64,000 nt of DNA. Origin: an uncultured Tateyamaria sp. (lineage in GTDB: Bacteria; Pseudomonadota; Alphaproteobacteria; Rhodobacterales; Rhodobacteraceae). Shown here in pieces: positions 19,260 through 29,893 of the stretch. Position 1 is the stretch's first letter, and the number at the start of each line of letters is the position of its first letter. Where the stretch lies: assembly GCF_947504105.1 (NCBI RefSeq), contig NZ_CANNGP010000002.1:62001-126000 (forward strand). Direction: 5' to 3'. The position numbers and the translations under genes are program-made. Below the pieces are notes generated by a model. That model was not told where the DNA came from. It saw nothing but the letters and a program-made list of their open reading frames with translations, and did no database searches.

Positions 19260-22200
19260 CGGAGATGGCAAATGAAGCCACCCGCCGTCAGCAAGAGGCG
19301 GCACAACCCATGCAGTCCACGTGGCTGTCGGCGAATGCCGGATCGGGCAAGACACGCGTTTTGACGGACCGCGTGGCACGCCTGTTGCTAGAAAATGTCG
19401 AACCGCAACACATCCTGTGCCTGACCTATACCAAGGCCGCCGCCTCAGAAATGCAGAACCGTCTGTTTCAGCGTCTGGGCGCTTGGGCGATGCTGGATGA
19501 TGATGCTTTGCGGGCGGAGCTGGCGGAACTGGGATTGGAGCATAAGCCCAATTCGCAGGAATTGCGCCACGCGCGCACCCTATTTGCCCGTGCAATCGAA
19601 ACACCTGGTGGGCTGAAGATTCAGACGATCCACTCGTTCTGTGCGTCTCTACTAAGGCGTTTTCCGCTTGAAGCAGGTGTGAGTCCACAATTCACCGAGA
19701 TCGAAGATCGGGCCGCTGATCTGTTGCGGGCCGAACTTGTCGACCAAATGGCGGACAGCGACGATGCCGATGTGCTCGTCCGTCTTGCCGCGCAATACAA
19801 AGGCGAGGATTTCCTTTCGCTTACCAAGGAAGTCGCAAGCAACGCCCTAAAATTCGGCGATCTGAGCACTGGTGACGCGCTTACTTTGCTTGGACAACCT
19901 GCTGATCTGACACGCGACAGTATTGTCGATGCCACCTTTGCGCCCGGCGATTGGGACATGTTGCAAGATCTGCTGCCGATACTTGCGATGCAGGGCGTAG
20001 CTGACCAGGCTGTCGGCGAAACGCTAAAGGACATCGTCGCGCTCGACACCGAAAGTCTGTCGATTGCAGAGGCTGCGTTTCTGACCCAAGCCGGAACCCG
20101 CAAGAAACGCTTTCCAACGAAATCCACACAACAGCAAGCGTCGCATCTTCTGCCGCAGCTTGAGTCTCTGATTGAAAGGGTTGAGGTGGCGCGTCAAGCA
20201 CGCCTCGCCCTTGATGCGGCTGAACACACCGTTACTCTGCACCAATTCGCCCGCAGGTTTGCCAGACGGTACGCCGAAGCAAAGCAACGCCGTGGTTGGC
20301 TGGATTTTGATGATCTGATCCAGAAGGCGCAGCAACTGCTCAGCGATGACCGCGTGGCAGCTTGGGTTCTTTACCGGCTTGACGGCGGTATCGATCACAT
20401 CCTCGTGGATGAGGCGCAGGATACCAGCCCGACACAATGGGACGTGATCCGACGATTGGCCGAGGAGTTTTCGAGCGGCGAGGGCGCACGGACCGATGTG
20501 ATCCGTACAATTTTTGTCGTGGGAGACAAAAAGCAATCGATCTATTCTTTTCAGGGCGCCGACCCGCGTGAGTTTGACAGGATGCAATCAGAATTCGGCT
20601 CTAAACTGGCTGAATCAGAGCAGAAGCTGTGGGGCCGCAGCCTCGACTTTTCGTTCCGTTCTTCGCCCGCGATCCTGAATCTGGTCGACAAGGTTTTCCA
20701 GACCGAAGCCGGTGCTGGTTTTGGCGAGGGAGAGCACATTGCCTTCAATACAGACCTTCCCGGTCGGGTTGATCTGTGGCCGCTGGTGCCCAAGCCGGAA
20801 AAAACGCCCGAGCGAGAATGGTTCGATCCGGTAGACCGGCGAAGCGCTGAACACCAGTTTCGGACGCTGGCCATGGCTGTGGCGGGGCAGATGAAGCAGA
20901 TGCTGGACGACGGCACATTGATACCTGACGCACAGGGTTCGAGGCCAGTGCAACCACGGGATTTCCTGATCCTGGTCCAGCGACGTGGTGGAATTTTTCC
21001 GGACATCATCCGGGCGTGCAAAGAACTTGAGCTGCCGATCGCTGGCGCGGACCGCCTCAAAGTCGGGGCCGAAACCGCTGTTCGTGACCTTGGCGCGCTT
21101 TTGTCTTTCCTTGCCACCCCCGAGGACAGCCTGTCGCTGGCCACCGCACTGCGATCACCCTTGTTCGGATGGTCCGAGCAGGATCTATACACTCTGGCGC
21201 ACCACCGGACCGAGGATGAATTGTGGCGCAGCTTGCGTACAAAAACTGGCGAATACTCCGAAACAGTCTCGATTCTTCGAGACTTACGCGACAATGTCGA
21301 CTTTCTGCGCCCCTATGATCTGATTGAACGGATGCTGACCCGACATCAGGGACGCCAACAGATGTTGGCGCGGCTTGGCAGCGAGGCGGAGGATGGGATC
21401 AACGCACTTTTGTCCCAGGCTTTGTCATATGAACGCAGCGAAGTACCCAGCCTGACCGGCTTTCTGACTTGGATGGAAACAGACGATCTTGAGGTCAAAC
21501 GCCAGATTGACAGTGCATCGAACCAGATCAGGGTAATGACAGTGCATGGATCAAAGGGGCTTGAAGCGCCCATCGTGATCCTGCCCGAATGCGGCAAACG
21601 GGATTTCCAAATCCGCGGCAACGTGATCGACATCGACGGCACCCCCGTTTGGAAGGTGCCCTCGACCCACTTGCCGGAACGAATGGCAACCCGATTGGAC
21701 GAATTGAAAGCAGCACAGCGACAAGAGTCGCTGCGGTTGCTTTATGTGGCTCTGACACGGGCTGAAAAGTGGTTGATTGTCGGAGCGGCCGGTGAACTCA
21801 ACAAGAATGGCGACGATTGGCACCAGCGCGTTCTGGCGGGTGTGGAAGCGGATTGCGCCACAGCACTGGATACCCCAGTGGGCCCCGGTTTGCGCTTGCA
21901 ACATGGCGATTGGGCGTTCGAAACGCCAAGCGCAGATCAGCAGGAAACCGAAAAGCGCGCTCTGCTGCCCATGATTTTTCAGAACACGGCTCCAAGCCCA
22001 GCGCCGCAGCAGGAAACGTTGTCACCATCAGATTTGGGTGGTGCCAAAGCGCGTCCCGGCGACGGGCTTGAGGAAGAGACCGCAAAAGCATTTGGAAACG
22101 TCGTACATGCTTTGTTGGAGGCCCCGGATATTGGTGCGCAAGCTATGCAGGAGGCAGACCTATCGGACGACCTGAAGGCGGAAGCACAAGCACAAGCGGA

Positions 22201-22576
22201 TAGCGTGCGCTCCGATCCAGATCTTTCGTGGCTTTTTGCCAGCAACGTACTGGCCGAAGTGCCCGTGACCGCGGCACTTGGTGCCAGCCGCATGCACGGC
22301 ACGATCGACCGGCTGCATGTGACCCCGGACGCTGTGCACGTGATCGATTTCAAGACGAACCGCATGGTACCGGAAAAACCCGAGCAGACGCCAGAAGGTG
22401 TTTTGCGGCAGATGGGCGCCTATGCTCATGCAATGGAGCAGATTTATCCGGATCGCGCCATCCAGTTGAGTATTCTATGGACCCACACCGGCACCTTGAT
22501 GTGCATTCCGCACGATATCGTGACGTCAGCGCTGTTACGCACGCCATATCTTGACGATACAGTGGGGGGTACCTAG
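19256..22576 (+). CDS. addA: AddA subunit of the AddAB helicase-nuclease
   Basis: A 1,106-residue UvrD-type helicase with a C-terminal nuclease. Walker A is [10 protein letters not shown] at about 24-33, Walker [15 protein letters not shown], the arginine/loop motif [15 protein letters not shown], and motif [12 protein letters not shown]. The RecB nuclease motif VIDFKTN with upstream HGTIDRL completes the active site. The start at 19256 gives [13 protein letters not shown] and a 4-base overlap with addB; the track start lies inside addB. Works with AddB in the cytosol in recombinational repair. Confidence 0.96.
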   Translation: MTEMANEATRRQQEAAQPMQSTWLSANAGSGKTRVLTDRVARLLLENVEPQHILCLTYTKAAASEMQNRLFQRLGAWAMLDDDALRAELAELGLEHKPNSQELRHARTLFARAIETPGGLKIQTIHSFCASLLRRFPLEAGVSPQFTEIEDRAADLLRAELVDQMADSDDADVLVRLAAQYKGEDFLSLTKEVASNALKFGDLSTGDALTLLGQPADLTRDSIVDATFAPGDWDMLQDLLPILAMQGVADQAVGETLKDIVALDTESLSIAEAAFLTQAGTRKKRFPTKSTQQQASHLLPQLESLIERVEVARQARLALDAAEHTVTLHQFARRFARRYAEAKQRRGWLDFDDLIQKAQQLLSDDRVAAWVLYRLDGGIDHILVDEAQDTSPTQWDVIRRLAEEFSSGEGARTDVIRTIFVVGDKKQSIYSFQGADPREFDRMQSEFGSKLAESEQKLWGRSLDFSFRSSPAILNLVDKVFQTEAGAGFGEGEHIAFNTDLPGRVDLWPLVPKPEKTPEREWFDPVDRRSAEHQFRTLAMAVAGQMKQMLDDGTLIPDAQGSRPVQPRDFLILVQRRGGIFPDIIRACKELELPIAGADRLKVGAETAVRDLGALLSFLATPEDSLSLATALRSPLFGWSEQDLYTLAHHRTEDELWRSLRTKTGEYSETVSILRDLRDNVDFLRPYDLIERMLTRHQGRQQMLARLGSEAEDGINALLSQALSYERSEVPSLTGFLTWMETDDLEVKRQIDSASNQIRVMTVHGSKGLEAPIVILPECGKRDFQIRGNVIDIDGTPVWKVPSTHLPERMATRLDELKAAQRQESLRLLYVALTRAEKWLIVGAAGELNKNGDDWHQRVLAGVEADCATALDTPVGPGLRLQHGDWAFETPSADQQETEKRALLPMIFQNTAPSPAPQQETLSPSDLGGAKARPGDGLEEETAKAFGNVVHALLEAPDIGAQAMQEADLSDDLKAEAQAQADSVRSDPDLSWLFASNVLAEVPVTAALGASRMHGTIDRLHVTPDAVHVIDFKTNRMVPEKPEQTPEGVLRQMGAYAHAMEQIYPDRAIQLSILWTHTGTLMCIPHDIVTSALLRTPYLDDTVGGT

Positions 22577-22614
22577 GTTGCCAGCCTACGCTTGAGCCTG
22601 GCAGGAGAACTCAC

Positions 22615-22935
22615 ATGGCAACCGTGGCCGTAACAGACGCAACTTTCGACGCCGAAGTCAAAAATTCCGATGTCCCCGTTGTGGTGGACTTTTGGGCCGA
22701 ATGGTGTGGCCCGTGCAAGCAGATTGGCCCGGCCCTCGAAGAGCTGTCGGCCGAAATGGCAGGCAAAATCAAGATCGCCAAGGTGAACGTGGACGAAAAC
22801 CCGAACTCACCCGCGCAAATGGGTGTCCGTGGCATTCCGGCCCTGTTTATTTTCAAGAACGGTGAAATCGTTTCGAACCGCGCAGGCGCCGCACCCAAAG
22901 CCGCGCTGCAAAGCTGGATCGAAGAAAGTATCTGA
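22615..22935 (+). CDS. trxA: Thioredoxin
   Basis: A 106-residue cytosolic thioredoxin with the redox motif WCGPC at residues 30-34 and the cis-Pro GIPALFIF segment. It is preceded by a good ribosome binding site (AGGAGAA) and a small GCCAG/CTGGC hairpin. trxA closes the tsaE-addBA cluster in many alphaproteobacteria, so the 38-base gap to addA does not argue against co-transcription, although its own promoter is possible. Confidence 0.97.
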   Translation: MATVAVTDATFDAEVKNSDVPVVVDFWAEWCGPCKQIGPALEELSAEMAGKIKIAKVNVDENPNSPAQMGVRGIPALFIFKNGEIVSNRAGAAPKAALQSWIEESI

Positions 22936-22944
22936 GAATTTCTG

Positions 22945-22970
22945 GGGCATCCGCAAGGCGGGTGCCCTTA
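22945..22970 (+). terminator. Hairpin terminator after trxA
   Basis: GGGCATCCGC, loop AAG, GCGGGTGCCC forms a 10-bp stem with one G-U type mismatch, followed by TTA. The T run is short. It separates trxA from the converging KpsC/KpsS-like gene. Confidence 0.5.
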
Positions 22971-23879
22971 CCCCATTGGCCAGCCGGCGGCGGACAGTTT
23001 CGCAGCAATCTTGGCCTCGGCACTCTCATGGCCACCGTTGATTGCCATGTGTTGCCACGCCCACCATAGATACGCCGAGTAATCAGGCCTATGGGACTGG
23101 ATACGGTCAAACGCATTCGGGTCTTGCCCCTTCAGTGTCACGTGGTGAAAGTCAGTTTGCCCAAACACAATTGCGGGCTTTCCAAAAAACATCCCGTCAA
23201 ACGCCACGCTCGACGTCATTGTTACAATATATGAACAGCGAGGCAGCAGAGTATCCCGCCCGCCAGTCTGAATACTGAGATCGGGGTCACGCCTTTGCAT
23301 CTTGTCCAGTACTGTCATCTCATCCGGGCTGTAGGTTTCTTTTGGGTGTAAAGTCGCAATGATCCGTTTTCCGGGGCATGCGGCGCGCGTCCGGGAGAGC
23401 ATGTCGATCGGACTGCAGGATTGAAAGGAACGGTGATCCGTCAGACGGCCTTGCAGCGGTATATAGATGAAATCGTCATCACCGATATGATCAAGCAGCG
23501 GCCTGAAAATCCGCGCCTGCCAGTAGGAAAAGAACCGCTGCGCCTCGTTTCGAGGGCACGTCATCGGATCAAAACACGCCTGAGCCACATCCCATTTCCA
23601 GCGCTTGTCCGACGCCTGAATTTGCCAGAACGGATAGTGATAGACGCGGCGGAACGTCATTGCACGCTGGTTTGGCGGCGGCGTCATCTCGCACAGCGCA
23701 TAGCCACGTCGCGTGCCGGCCTTCAAGCGCTCTGCTAACGTGTTTGGGTGATACGACACCTCATATCCTGTCCGTTCCAATACGTGCGCAGCTTTGGCGA
23801 TGAAGTTATGTTCGCCATTCTTGACCCGGCGACGCGTGCCGTCATTAAGGTAAAATCGAACGCGTTTGGGGTGCGACAT
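22968..23879 (-). CDS. Orphan capsule-polysaccharide-type glycosyltransferase (KpsC/KpsS-like)
   Basis: A 303-residue protein resembling the KpsC/KpsS retaining beta-Kdo transferase superfamily. IPLQGRLTDHRSFQS (about 150-164), IIATLHPKETYS near 190 and the late VTMTSSVAFDGMFFGKPAIVFG segment match the pattern of an H-P-x-E loop and a closing S-S-V-x-x-x-x-x-x-G-K-P loop in that group. Kdo transferase activity is not shown. It is monocistronic and not in a polysaccharide cluster; the Wza-type gene at 5788 is the only other export gene here. Convergent with trxA and divergent from hslV. Confidence 0.62.
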   Translation of the reverse strand: MSHPKRVRFYLNDGTRRRVKNGEHNFIAKAAHVLERTGYEVSYHPNTLAERLKAGTRRGYALCEMTPPPNQRAMTFRRVYHYPFWQIQASDKRWKWDVAQACFDPMTCPRNEAQRFFSYWQARIFRPLLDHIGDDDFIYIPLQGRLTDHRSFQSCSPIDMLSRTRAACPGKRIIATLHPKETYSPDEMTVLDKMQRRDPDLSIQTGGRDTLLPRCSYIVTMTSSVAFDGMFFGKPAIVFGQTDFHHVTLKGQDPNAFDRIQSHRPDYSAYLWWAWQHMAINGGHESAEAKIAAKLSAAGWPMG

Positions 23880-23920
23880 AACCGGACCCTAGGGGCAGCG
23901 GGTCAAGCGAGCAACCGGCC

Positions 23921-23950
23921 CTTGCCCGTCCGCGGGTAGACCGCCATATA
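23921..23950 (+). promoter_or_regulatory. Possible heat-shock (RpoH-type) promoter of hslV
   Basis: CTTGCC at 23921-23926 and CCATATA at 23944-23950 are 17 bases apart, near the alphaproteobacterial RpoH pattern (CTTG...C-TAT-T). They lie 28 bases before the hslV start. A heat-shock promoter is expected for hslV, but two short boxes found by eye are weak proof. Confidence 0.35.
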
Positions 23951-23977
23951 TTCCCACAACTGTTGAAGGAGAGCCAA

Positions 23978-24535
23978 ATGGCCAGCTCAAACTTTCCCGG
24001 ATGGCACGGGACCACGATCATCGGTGTAAAAAAGGGCGGTGAGGTCGTTATTGCTGGAGATGGTCAAGTGTCGCTTGGACAGACGGTCATCAAGGGGACG
24101 GCGCGCAAGGTAAGGCGGCTCAACCCCGGAGGATATGATGTGGTGGCGGGTTTTGCGGGATCCACAGCAGATGCATTTACCTTGCTTGAGCGGCTGGAAA
24201 GCAAATTAGAAGCAACGCCAGGTCAGTTGGCCCGTGCGAGCGTCGAGTTGGCCAAGGACTGGCGCACAGACAAGTATCTTCAAAAGCTGGAGGCGATGCT
24301 GATCGTATCGGATGGCGCGGACATGTTCGTCATCACGGGTGCGGGCGACGTGCTGGAGCCAGAACATGATGTGACGGCGATCGGATCTGGTGGAAACTAC
24401 GCCCTTGCAGCGGCACGCGGCATGATGGACAGCGAACGGGACGCAGAAGCCGTCGCACGCGACGCAATGCGGATCGCAGCCGATATCTGCGTTTACACAA
24501 ACGGCAACCTTACGGTGGAGAAGATCAGCAAATGA
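23978..24535 (+). CDS. hslV: ATP-dependent protease peptidase subunit HslV (ClpQ)
   Basis: A 185-residue proteasome-like threonine peptidase. The N-terminal propeptide [11 protein letters not shown] is followed by the mature TTIIGV with catalytic Thr. [14 protein letters not shown] and the C-terminal [10 protein letters not shown] are typical. An AAGGAG site sits before the ATG at 23978; the track start (TTG) is the ribosome site itself. It forms the HslUV protease with the ATPase HslU, whose gene is 1.65 kb downstream, separated by two unrelated genes. The stop overlaps the next gene by 4 bases. Confidence 0.97.
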   Translation: MASSNFPGWHGTTIIGVKKGGEVVIAGDGQVSLGQTVIKGTARKVRRLNPGGYDVVAGFAGSTADAFTLLERLESKLEATPGQLARASVELAKDWRTDKYLQKLEAMLIVSDGADMFVITGAGDVLEPEHDVTAIGSGGNYALAAARGMMDSERDAEAVARDAMRIAADICVYTNGNLTVEKISK

Positions 24536-25569
24536 CCGACATGACATATACGCGTCTGGGAAGTAGTGGATTGATCGTGAGCCGCATGTGTTTTGGGACC
24601 ATGACCTTCAACCATGGGTCAGAGTGGATCCCGGGCGTTGCCAAGGTGGATCAGAAGGCTGCGACCGAAATGGTGGGCCGCGCATTGGACGCGGGTGTGA
24701 ACTTCTTTGATACCGCTGATGGGTACTCGAGCGGCGAGTCCGAAGATATTTTGGGCAAGGCGTTGGGTATGCGCAGGAACGAAGCGGTGATTTGCACAAA
24801 GCTGGGTTTTCGCCAGTCAGATCAGGTTGGCGATGCCGGTCTGAACCGCAGTCACGTGCTGAAACAGGTTGAGGGTAGTCTGGGTCGTATGGGCATCGAC
24901 CACATTGATCTGCTGGTGCTGCACAAAACTGATTTTACGACACCGATGGAAGAGACGTTAGCCGCTCTTCAAACTGCGGTTGAGGCAGGCAAAGTGCGGT
25001 ATGTAGGCGTATCGAACTGGCCAGCCTGGCAGATGGCGCGCGCCGCGCAGTACCAGCGCGACCACAGGCTAACGCCCTTTGTGGCCGGACAATATCTTTA
25101 TAACCTTGTCGCGCGAGACATCGAACAGGATGTCTTGCCGATGATGAGCCAGATGGGAGGCGGGCTGATGGCTTGGTCCCCGCTCGCAGGTGGGTTGCTG
25201 TCAGGCAAGTACGATCCCGACAAGCTGGAAGAGGGCGATGGGCGACTGAGCGAGGGGGGTGACTTCCTTGGGATCGACACCGCGACGGCCCGCAAGATGA
25301 TTGAAACGCTAGCTGAAATCGCAAAGGCGCACGATGCGCATCCTGCAACGGTGGCTTTGGCGTGGTTGCTGGCCCAGGATCGTAGCCACAGCGTGATTTT
25401 CGGTGCGTCGAAAGTGAGCCATATGGATGCCGCCCTGGCAGCGCCAGGATTGATGTTGGCAGAGGACGAGTTGGCAAAGCTGTCAGACATCGCGCCCCCG
25501 GCCAAGCGTTATCCGCACTGGTTCGACACAATGATGACAGATGAGCTGAATAGCAAAATTCTATCCTGA
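24532..25569 (+). CDS. Aldo/keto reductase
   Basis: A 345-residue NADPH-dependent aldo/keto reductase of the TIM-barrel superfamily. The catalytic tetrad is visible as Asp and Tyr in [14 protein letters not shown] (about 60-73), Lys in VICTKLG near 85 and His in LLVLHKTD near 127. The subfamily resembles YghZ/AKR11-12 proteins; substrate unknown. It is translationally coupled to hslV (ATGA) and followed by a strong terminator, so hslV and this gene form a closed two-gene operon that excludes hslU. Confidence 0.92.
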   Translation: MTDMTYTRLGSSGLIVSRMCFGTMTFNHGSEWIPGVAKVDQKAATEMVGRALDAGVNFFDTADGYSSGESEDILGKALGMRRNEAVICTKLGFRQSDQVGDAGLNRSHVLKQVEGSLGRMGIDHIDLLVLHKTDFTTPMEETLAALQTAVEAGKVRYVGVSNWPAWQMARAAQYQRDHRLTPFVAGQYLYNLVARDIEQDVLPMMSQMGGGLMAWSPLAGGLLSGKYDPDKLEEGDGRLSEGGDFLGIDTATARKMIETLAEIAKAHDAHPATVALAWLLAQDRSHSVIFGASKVSHMDAALAAPGLMLAEDELAKLSDIAPPAKRYPHWFDTMMTDELNSKILS

Positions 25570-25575
25570 CACGAC

Positions 25576-25608
25576 AAAGGCCGCCGATTTCCACAGCGGC
25601 CTTTTTCT
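25576..25608 (+). terminator. Rho-independent terminator after the aldo/keto reductase
   Basis: AAAGGCCGC, an 11-base loop and GCGGCCTTT form a perfect 9-bp stem that runs into TTC. It ends the hslV-aldo/keto reductase transcript and may also serve the converging DM13 gene, since the A tract on the other side becomes a T tract. Confidence 0.85.
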
Positions 25609-25623
25609 TCGATCAAAGAAGGA

Positions 25624-26016
25624 TCAGTTCAGCTTGGCAACGCCAAGCGGCACGTTGAATTTCTCGCACCAGATCCAGACTTCGTTGTATGTAGCGGCAT
25701 CGATGCCATCCGGAACGTCAAACGTCTGCTTGCCTGCGTTAGCCTTGAGCAAGCCCATGAGCGTATCGCTGTCGTAGCCATCCCGGCCCAGCGCAACCTT
25801 GGGATCAGGGGCGCCGTCGAACCAGAAATCGTCCAGCAGGATCACCTGACTCTTCCCGTTCTTGGTCACGACTTCGGCGCGACCCTTTGTGATGTGATTG
25901 CTTTTGCCAGTGAATTCACCGATGCGGCCATGTCCACCGGCGAGCGCGAGTGTTGGCAGTGCAGTGGATGCCATCAGGGTGGCAGACCCGATAAGGAATG
26001 AGCGGCGGTTGGTCAT
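25624..26016 (-). CDS. Tat-exported DM13-domain protein
   Basis: A 130-residue protein with a twin-arginine signal (TNRRSFLIG, hydrophobic stretch to ALA at about 26) and a DM13 domain covering the mature part. Typical DM13 features are LLDDFWFDGAPDP near 60, the GLLKAN...TFDVPDG stretch and the WIWCEKFNVPLG segment with one conserved Cys. DM13 domains are suspected redox or electron-transfer modules, and the Tat signal would fit a folded cofactor protein in the periplasm. It lies on the opposite strand between hslV and hslU. Confidence 0.85.
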   Translation of the reverse strand: MTNRRSFLIGSATLMASTALPTLALAGGHGRIGEFTGKSNHITKGRAEVVTKNGKSQVILLDDFWFDGAPDPKVALGRDGYDSDTLMGLLKANAGKQTFDVPDGIDAATYNEVWIWCEKFNVPLGVAKLN

Positions 26017-26187
26017 GGGACAGTCTCCGAAGGTTCAATTCAATGGGGCCAAGTTACGCCTATACCGCGACAAAATAACCCAACCTCTCGCGCAAGTGAT
26101 GCTGTGTTGATGAAATGCGCGCCAATCGTTGCGTTTCCCCCATTTTCGCATAGGTAAGGCAGGAAACTTGTAACAAACGGGCCGCTT

Positions 26188-27495
26188 GTGACTGACCTGA
26201 CCCCTCGCGAAATCGTCTCTGAACTTGATCGATTCATTATTGGCCAGAAGGATGCCAAGCGCGCTGTTGCTGTCGCGCTACGGAATCGCTGGCGCAGAAA
26301 ACAGCTGGACGATGATCTGCGGGACGAGGTTTATCCCAAGAATATCCTGATGATCGGCCCCACCGGCGTTGGCAAGACCGAGATCAGCCGGCGTCTGGCC
26401 AAACTGGCACGCGCACCGTTCCTCAAGGTCGAGGCGACGAAGTTCACCGAGGTAGGCTATGTCGGGCGCGACGTAGAACAGATCATCCGTGATCTGGTGG
26501 ACGCTGCCATTGCCCAAACCCGCGAACACATGCGTGAGGATGTGAAAGCCAACGCACATCAAGCAGCCGAAGACCGCGTAATCGAGGCAATAGCCGGCAC
26601 AGACGCCCGCGATGCCACGCGCGATATGTTTCGCAAAAAGCTTAAATCAGGCGAACTGGACGATACCGTGATCGAGCTGGATGTCGCCGATACCAGCAAC
26701 CCATTCCCAACAATGGACATCCCGGGACAACCGGGTGGCGGCATGGGTATGATGAATCTCGGCGATATCTTTGGCAAAGCCATGGGCGGTCGCACGGTAC
26801 GCAAGAAGCTGACCGTGGCGCAAAGCTATGAAGTGTTGATCGGGGAAGAAGCCGATAAACTGCTGGACGATGAAGCCGTCACCAAAACGGCACTTGAGGC
26901 CGTTCAGGAAAACGGCATCGTATTTCTAGATGAGATTGACAAGGTCTGTGCCAAATCAGACGCACGGGGCGGCGACGTCAGCCGCGAAGGGGTACAACGT
27001 GATCTTCTACCCCTGATCGAGGGAACCACCGTCAGTACCAAGCATGGTCCGGTCAAAACCGACCACATCCTGTTTATTGCGTCCGGCGCCTTCCACATTG
27101 CCAAGCCATCCGATCTGTTGCCCGAATTGCAGGGTCGCCTACCAATCCGGGTCGAGCTGCGTGATCTGACGGAAGACGATTTCGTGCGGATCCTGGAAGA
27201 AACAGACAACGCACTAACGCTGCAATACACCGCACTGATGCAAACCGAAAAAGTAACAGTGACATTCGAACCCGAAGGCATCCGCGCCTTGGCTCGCATT
27301 GCGGCGGACGTGAACAAGAGCGTCGAGAACATCGGCGCACGTCGGCTTTACACCGTGATGGAACGGGTATTCGAAGAGCTTTCGTTCAACGCACCGGATC
27401 GCGCCGGAGATGCAATCACGGTCGATGCAGATTTCGTCGAAGCCCATCTGGGCGAACTTGCGCGATCTACGGACGTCAGTCGTTACGTGCTCTAG
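26188..27495 (+). CDS. hslU: ATP-dependent protease ATPase subunit HslU (ClpY)
   Basis: A 435-residue AAA+ unfoldase that feeds substrates to HslV. Walker A is GPTGVGKT at 57-64, preceded by [16 protein letters not shown], and Walker B is [10 protein letters not shown]. The variable I-domain includes the Gly/Met-rich [13 protein letters not shown], and the C-terminus ends SRYVL, which inserts into HslV. The start is GTG at 26188, preceded by a weak ribosome site. It is separated from hslV by an aldo/keto reductase and a reversed DM13 gene, so it needs its own promoter in the 171-base gap. Confidence 0.97.
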   Translation: MTDLTPREIVSELDRFIIGQKDAKRAVAVALRNRWRRKQLDDDLRDEVYPKNILMIGPTGVGKTEISRRLAKLARAPFLKVEATKFTEVGYVGRDVEQIIRDLVDAAIAQTREHMREDVKANAHQAAEDRVIEAIAGTDARDATRDMFRKKLKSGELDDTVIELDVADTSNPFPTMDIPGQPGGGMGMMNLGDIFGKAMGGRTVRKKLTVAQSYEVLIGEEADKLLDDEAVTKTALEAVQENGIVFLDEIDKVCAKSDARGGDVSREGVQRDLLPLIEGTTVSTKHGPVKTDHILFIASGAFHIAKPSDLLPELQGRLPIRVELRDLTEDDFVRILEETDNALTLQYTALMQTEKVTVTFEPEGIRALARIAADVNKSVENIGARRLYTVMERVFEELSFNAPDRAGDAITVDADFVEAHLGELARSTDVSRYVL

Positions 27496-27548
27496 CTGTT
27501 TGCTCCCCGCTCGGTTACATCCAAAGAATTGTCGGGCAGGGGTTTTCG

Positions 27549-28649
27549 ATGCGCGCGATTCTATTTGTTTTGATCTTTCTTCTTGCTGCCTGCAGTGACA
27601 GAACGGACGCGCCCATTATACCAGGGGCCAAATTCATTGGTACAAACCGCGACGTTTTTATCGGCACCACGCGCAGTCTGAACGGGGCTGGCGAGTTCGG
27701 CATTGGCAGGTCTTCGACACTGAAGCTTTTGCAAGCCACCGTGTCGCTGCCACCCGGTCGCGCGCTGGGCAGCGTGTCAGATGGGCAGGATCGCCCTAAA
27801 CCAGAACGTGACTTTACCCTCGCTGCACTGGGAACCTACGACTCGAGTGACGCGTTTCGCGCAGCGCTGGCTGCTGATCTGGCATCTCGTCCCGAAGCGG
27901 AGCGCGAGGTGACGTTGTTCGTACATGGGTTCAACAACAGCTTCACCAACTCGGCCTTCCGGGTCGCGCAGTTGGCGGAGGATCTCGAGGTTCCTGGCAC
28001 CCATGTCACCTATTCATGGCCAAGTCGTGGCAATCCGCTGGGATATGAATACGATCAGGACAGTGCGCTTTTTGCACGCGACGGTTTGGCCGATCTGATG
28101 CGCCTGATCCGATCGGCAGGCCAGCCTGATATCATACTTGTTGCCCACTCGATGGGCAGCGCCCTGGTGATGGAGACCTTGCGCCAGCTCGATATTGCGG
28201 AACCGGGTTGGGTTGGTCGAAACGTGAGCGGCGTAATCCTGTTGTCCCCCGACATCAACGTTGATGTCTTTCGCAGCCAGTTTTCGCGGATACAAACAGC
28301 GCCGGATCCATTTGTCGTGATAGTCTCTCGCAAGGACGCAATCCTACGCGTTTCTTCCCGGCTGCGGGGCGAAAGGACCCAGCTGGGTAATATCCAGAAC
28401 ACAGATGCCGTGGCTGACCTTCCTATAACCATTGTCGACGTCACAGAATTCACTGATCGCAAGTCCGGCAATCATTTCGTCGCAGCGGGATCGCCCGCGC
28501 TGATCCAGTTGCTTCGCCGTTCGTCCGAACTGGATAGCGAATTCCTGCGTGGACGAGCCGGGTCCGTACTGACAATTCCCGGCGCCCGCCGCATTCAAGT
28601 ACCGCCACGGCGCTCCTCACCCGGAGCAATCCGCGGGGAGTCACGATAG
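27549..28649 (+). CDS. Alpha/beta-hydrolase lipoprotein (DUF900/esterase-like)
   Basis: A 366-residue protein with a lipoprotein signal (LLAAC, Cys 15) and an alpha/beta-hydrolase domain of the DUF900 type. The oxyanion region VTLFVHGFNNSF is near 120, and the nucleophile elbow ILVAHSMGS near 200 gives the catalytic Ser. The FIGTTR motif near residue 35 is common in this family. It probably acts as an esterase or lipase at the periplasmic face; the substrate is unknown. Its stop shares one base with the start of the following MFS gene. Confidence 0.82.
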   Translation: MRAILFVLIFLLAACSDRTDAPIIPGAKFIGTNRDVFIGTTRSLNGAGEFGIGRSSTLKLLQATVSLPPGRALGSVSDGQDRPKPERDFTLAALGTYDSSDAFRAALAADLASRPEAEREVTLFVHGFNNSFTNSAFRVAQLAEDLEVPGTHVTYSWPSRGNPLGYEYDQDSALFARDGLADLMRLIRSAGQPDIILVAHSMGSALVMETLRQLDIAEPGWVGRNVSGVILLSPDINVDVFRSQFSRIQTAPDPFVVIVSRKDAILRVSSRLRGERTQLGNIQNTDAVADLPITIVDVTEFTDRKSGNHFVAAGSPALIQLLRRSSELDSEFLRGRAGSVLTIPGARRIQVPPRRSSPGAIRGESR

Positions 28650-29893
28650 TGGCAACTATATCAGGGTCAGAGCCATTGGGCCGATTCCTGAGTACCAACA
28701 AACAATGGCTTGGAGCCGGCTCACTTCTGACGCTGCTGTCGTCCTTCGGACAAACGTTTTTCATATCGATCTTTGCAGCGCAAATTCAGACTGACTTTTC
28801 CCTGAGCCACGGCAGTTGGGGTGCAATCTATGGTCTGGGAACCGCGGCGTCCGCGGTGGTCATGATCTGGGCCGGGGGCCTGACGGATCGGTTCCGCGCC
28901 CGGACGCTTGGCATGCTTGCGCTGACTTTGCTTGCCGCCTCGTGCCTATTGATGGCTCTCAATCCCTATGCCGCGCTTTTGCCGATTGTAATCTTTGCGC
29001 TTCGGTTGACCGGGCAGGGCATGACAAGCCACATCGCTATTGTGGCAATGGCCCGGTGGTTTGTTTCTACACGCGGCCGAGCCTTGGCCATGGCCACTTT
29101 GGGCTTTTCACTAGGTGAAGCGGTGTTGCCGCTACTTTTTGTGGCACTTATGGCCTTTCTTGATTGGCGCATATTGTGGGTGCTTGCCGGCACGGTGACG
29201 CTATTGGGTGTGCCGACCCTGTGGCGCCTCTTGGGGGAAGAACGAACACCGCAATCCATGGCAGCGGAAAACCAAAGTGCGGGCATGAGAGCCAGACACT
29301 GGACCCGCACGGATACGCTGGGCCACCCTTTATTCTGGTTCATGGTACCAGCGTTATTGGGACCCGCCGCGTTCAATACAGCGTTCTTCTTCCAACAAGT
29401 CTACTTTGCTCAGATCAAGGGGTGGTCACATTTGTCACTTGTGGCGCTGTTCCCCGTTTACACGGTCGTTGGGATCGGGGCGATGATCCTATCCGGCGTC
29501 GCACTGGATCGGTTCGGTACCGCACGGTTGATCCCTTTCTTCCAGCTGCCGGTCGTGGCTGCTTTTGTGATTTTCGCATTTGCAGAGTCGCTGGCCGCTG
29601 CCGGGATCGGCCTCGTCTTTCTCGCGCTGACAACAGGGGCGAATTCAACGTTGCCCAATGCGTTCTGGGCGGAATTCTACGGCACCCGTCATATCGGCGC
29701 GATCAAGGCGATGGCCGCAGCCGTCATGGTGCTGGGGTCAGCGATCGGACCTGGTCTGACCGGAGGGCTGATCGATATGGGTATCGACCTGAACCTGCAA
29801 TACGTGGGCGTCGCGGCCTATTTCCTGTTGGCAACGGTCTGTATGTGGATCGGCATCCAGCGGGCGCGCAATGATTTACCGCTGCCGACGTAG
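28649..29893 (+). CDS. MFS transporter
   Basis: A 414-residue major facilitator protein with about twelve hydrophobic helices from residue 25 to 405. The signature loop between helices 2 and 3 reads AGGLTDRFRAR, and the second half repeats it as LSGVALDRFGTARL. The substrate cannot be read from the sequence. It starts with GTG, one base overlapping the stop of the hydrolase lipoprotein, so the pair is co-expressed. Its end overlaps the converging smr gene by 18 bases. Confidence 0.88.
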   Translation: MATISGSEPLGRFLSTNKQWLGAGSLLTLLSSFGQTFFISIFAAQIQTDFSLSHGSWGAIYGLGTAASAVVMIWAGGLTDRFRARTLGMLALTLLAASCLLMALNPYAALLPIVIFALRLTGQGMTSHIAIVAMARWFVSTRGRALAMATLGFSLGEAVLPLLFVALMAFLDWRILWVLAGTVTLLGVPTLWRLLGEERTPQSMAAENQSAGMRARHWTRTDTLGHPLFWFMVPALLGPAAFNTAFFFQQVYFAQIKGWSHLSLVALFPVYTVVGIGAMILSGVALDRFGTARLIPFFQLPVVAAFVIFAFAESLAAAGIGLVFLALTTGANSTLPNAFWAEFYGTRHIGAIKAMAAAVMVLGSAIGPGLTGGLIDMGIDLNLQYVGVAAYFLLATVCMWIGIQRARNDLPLPT

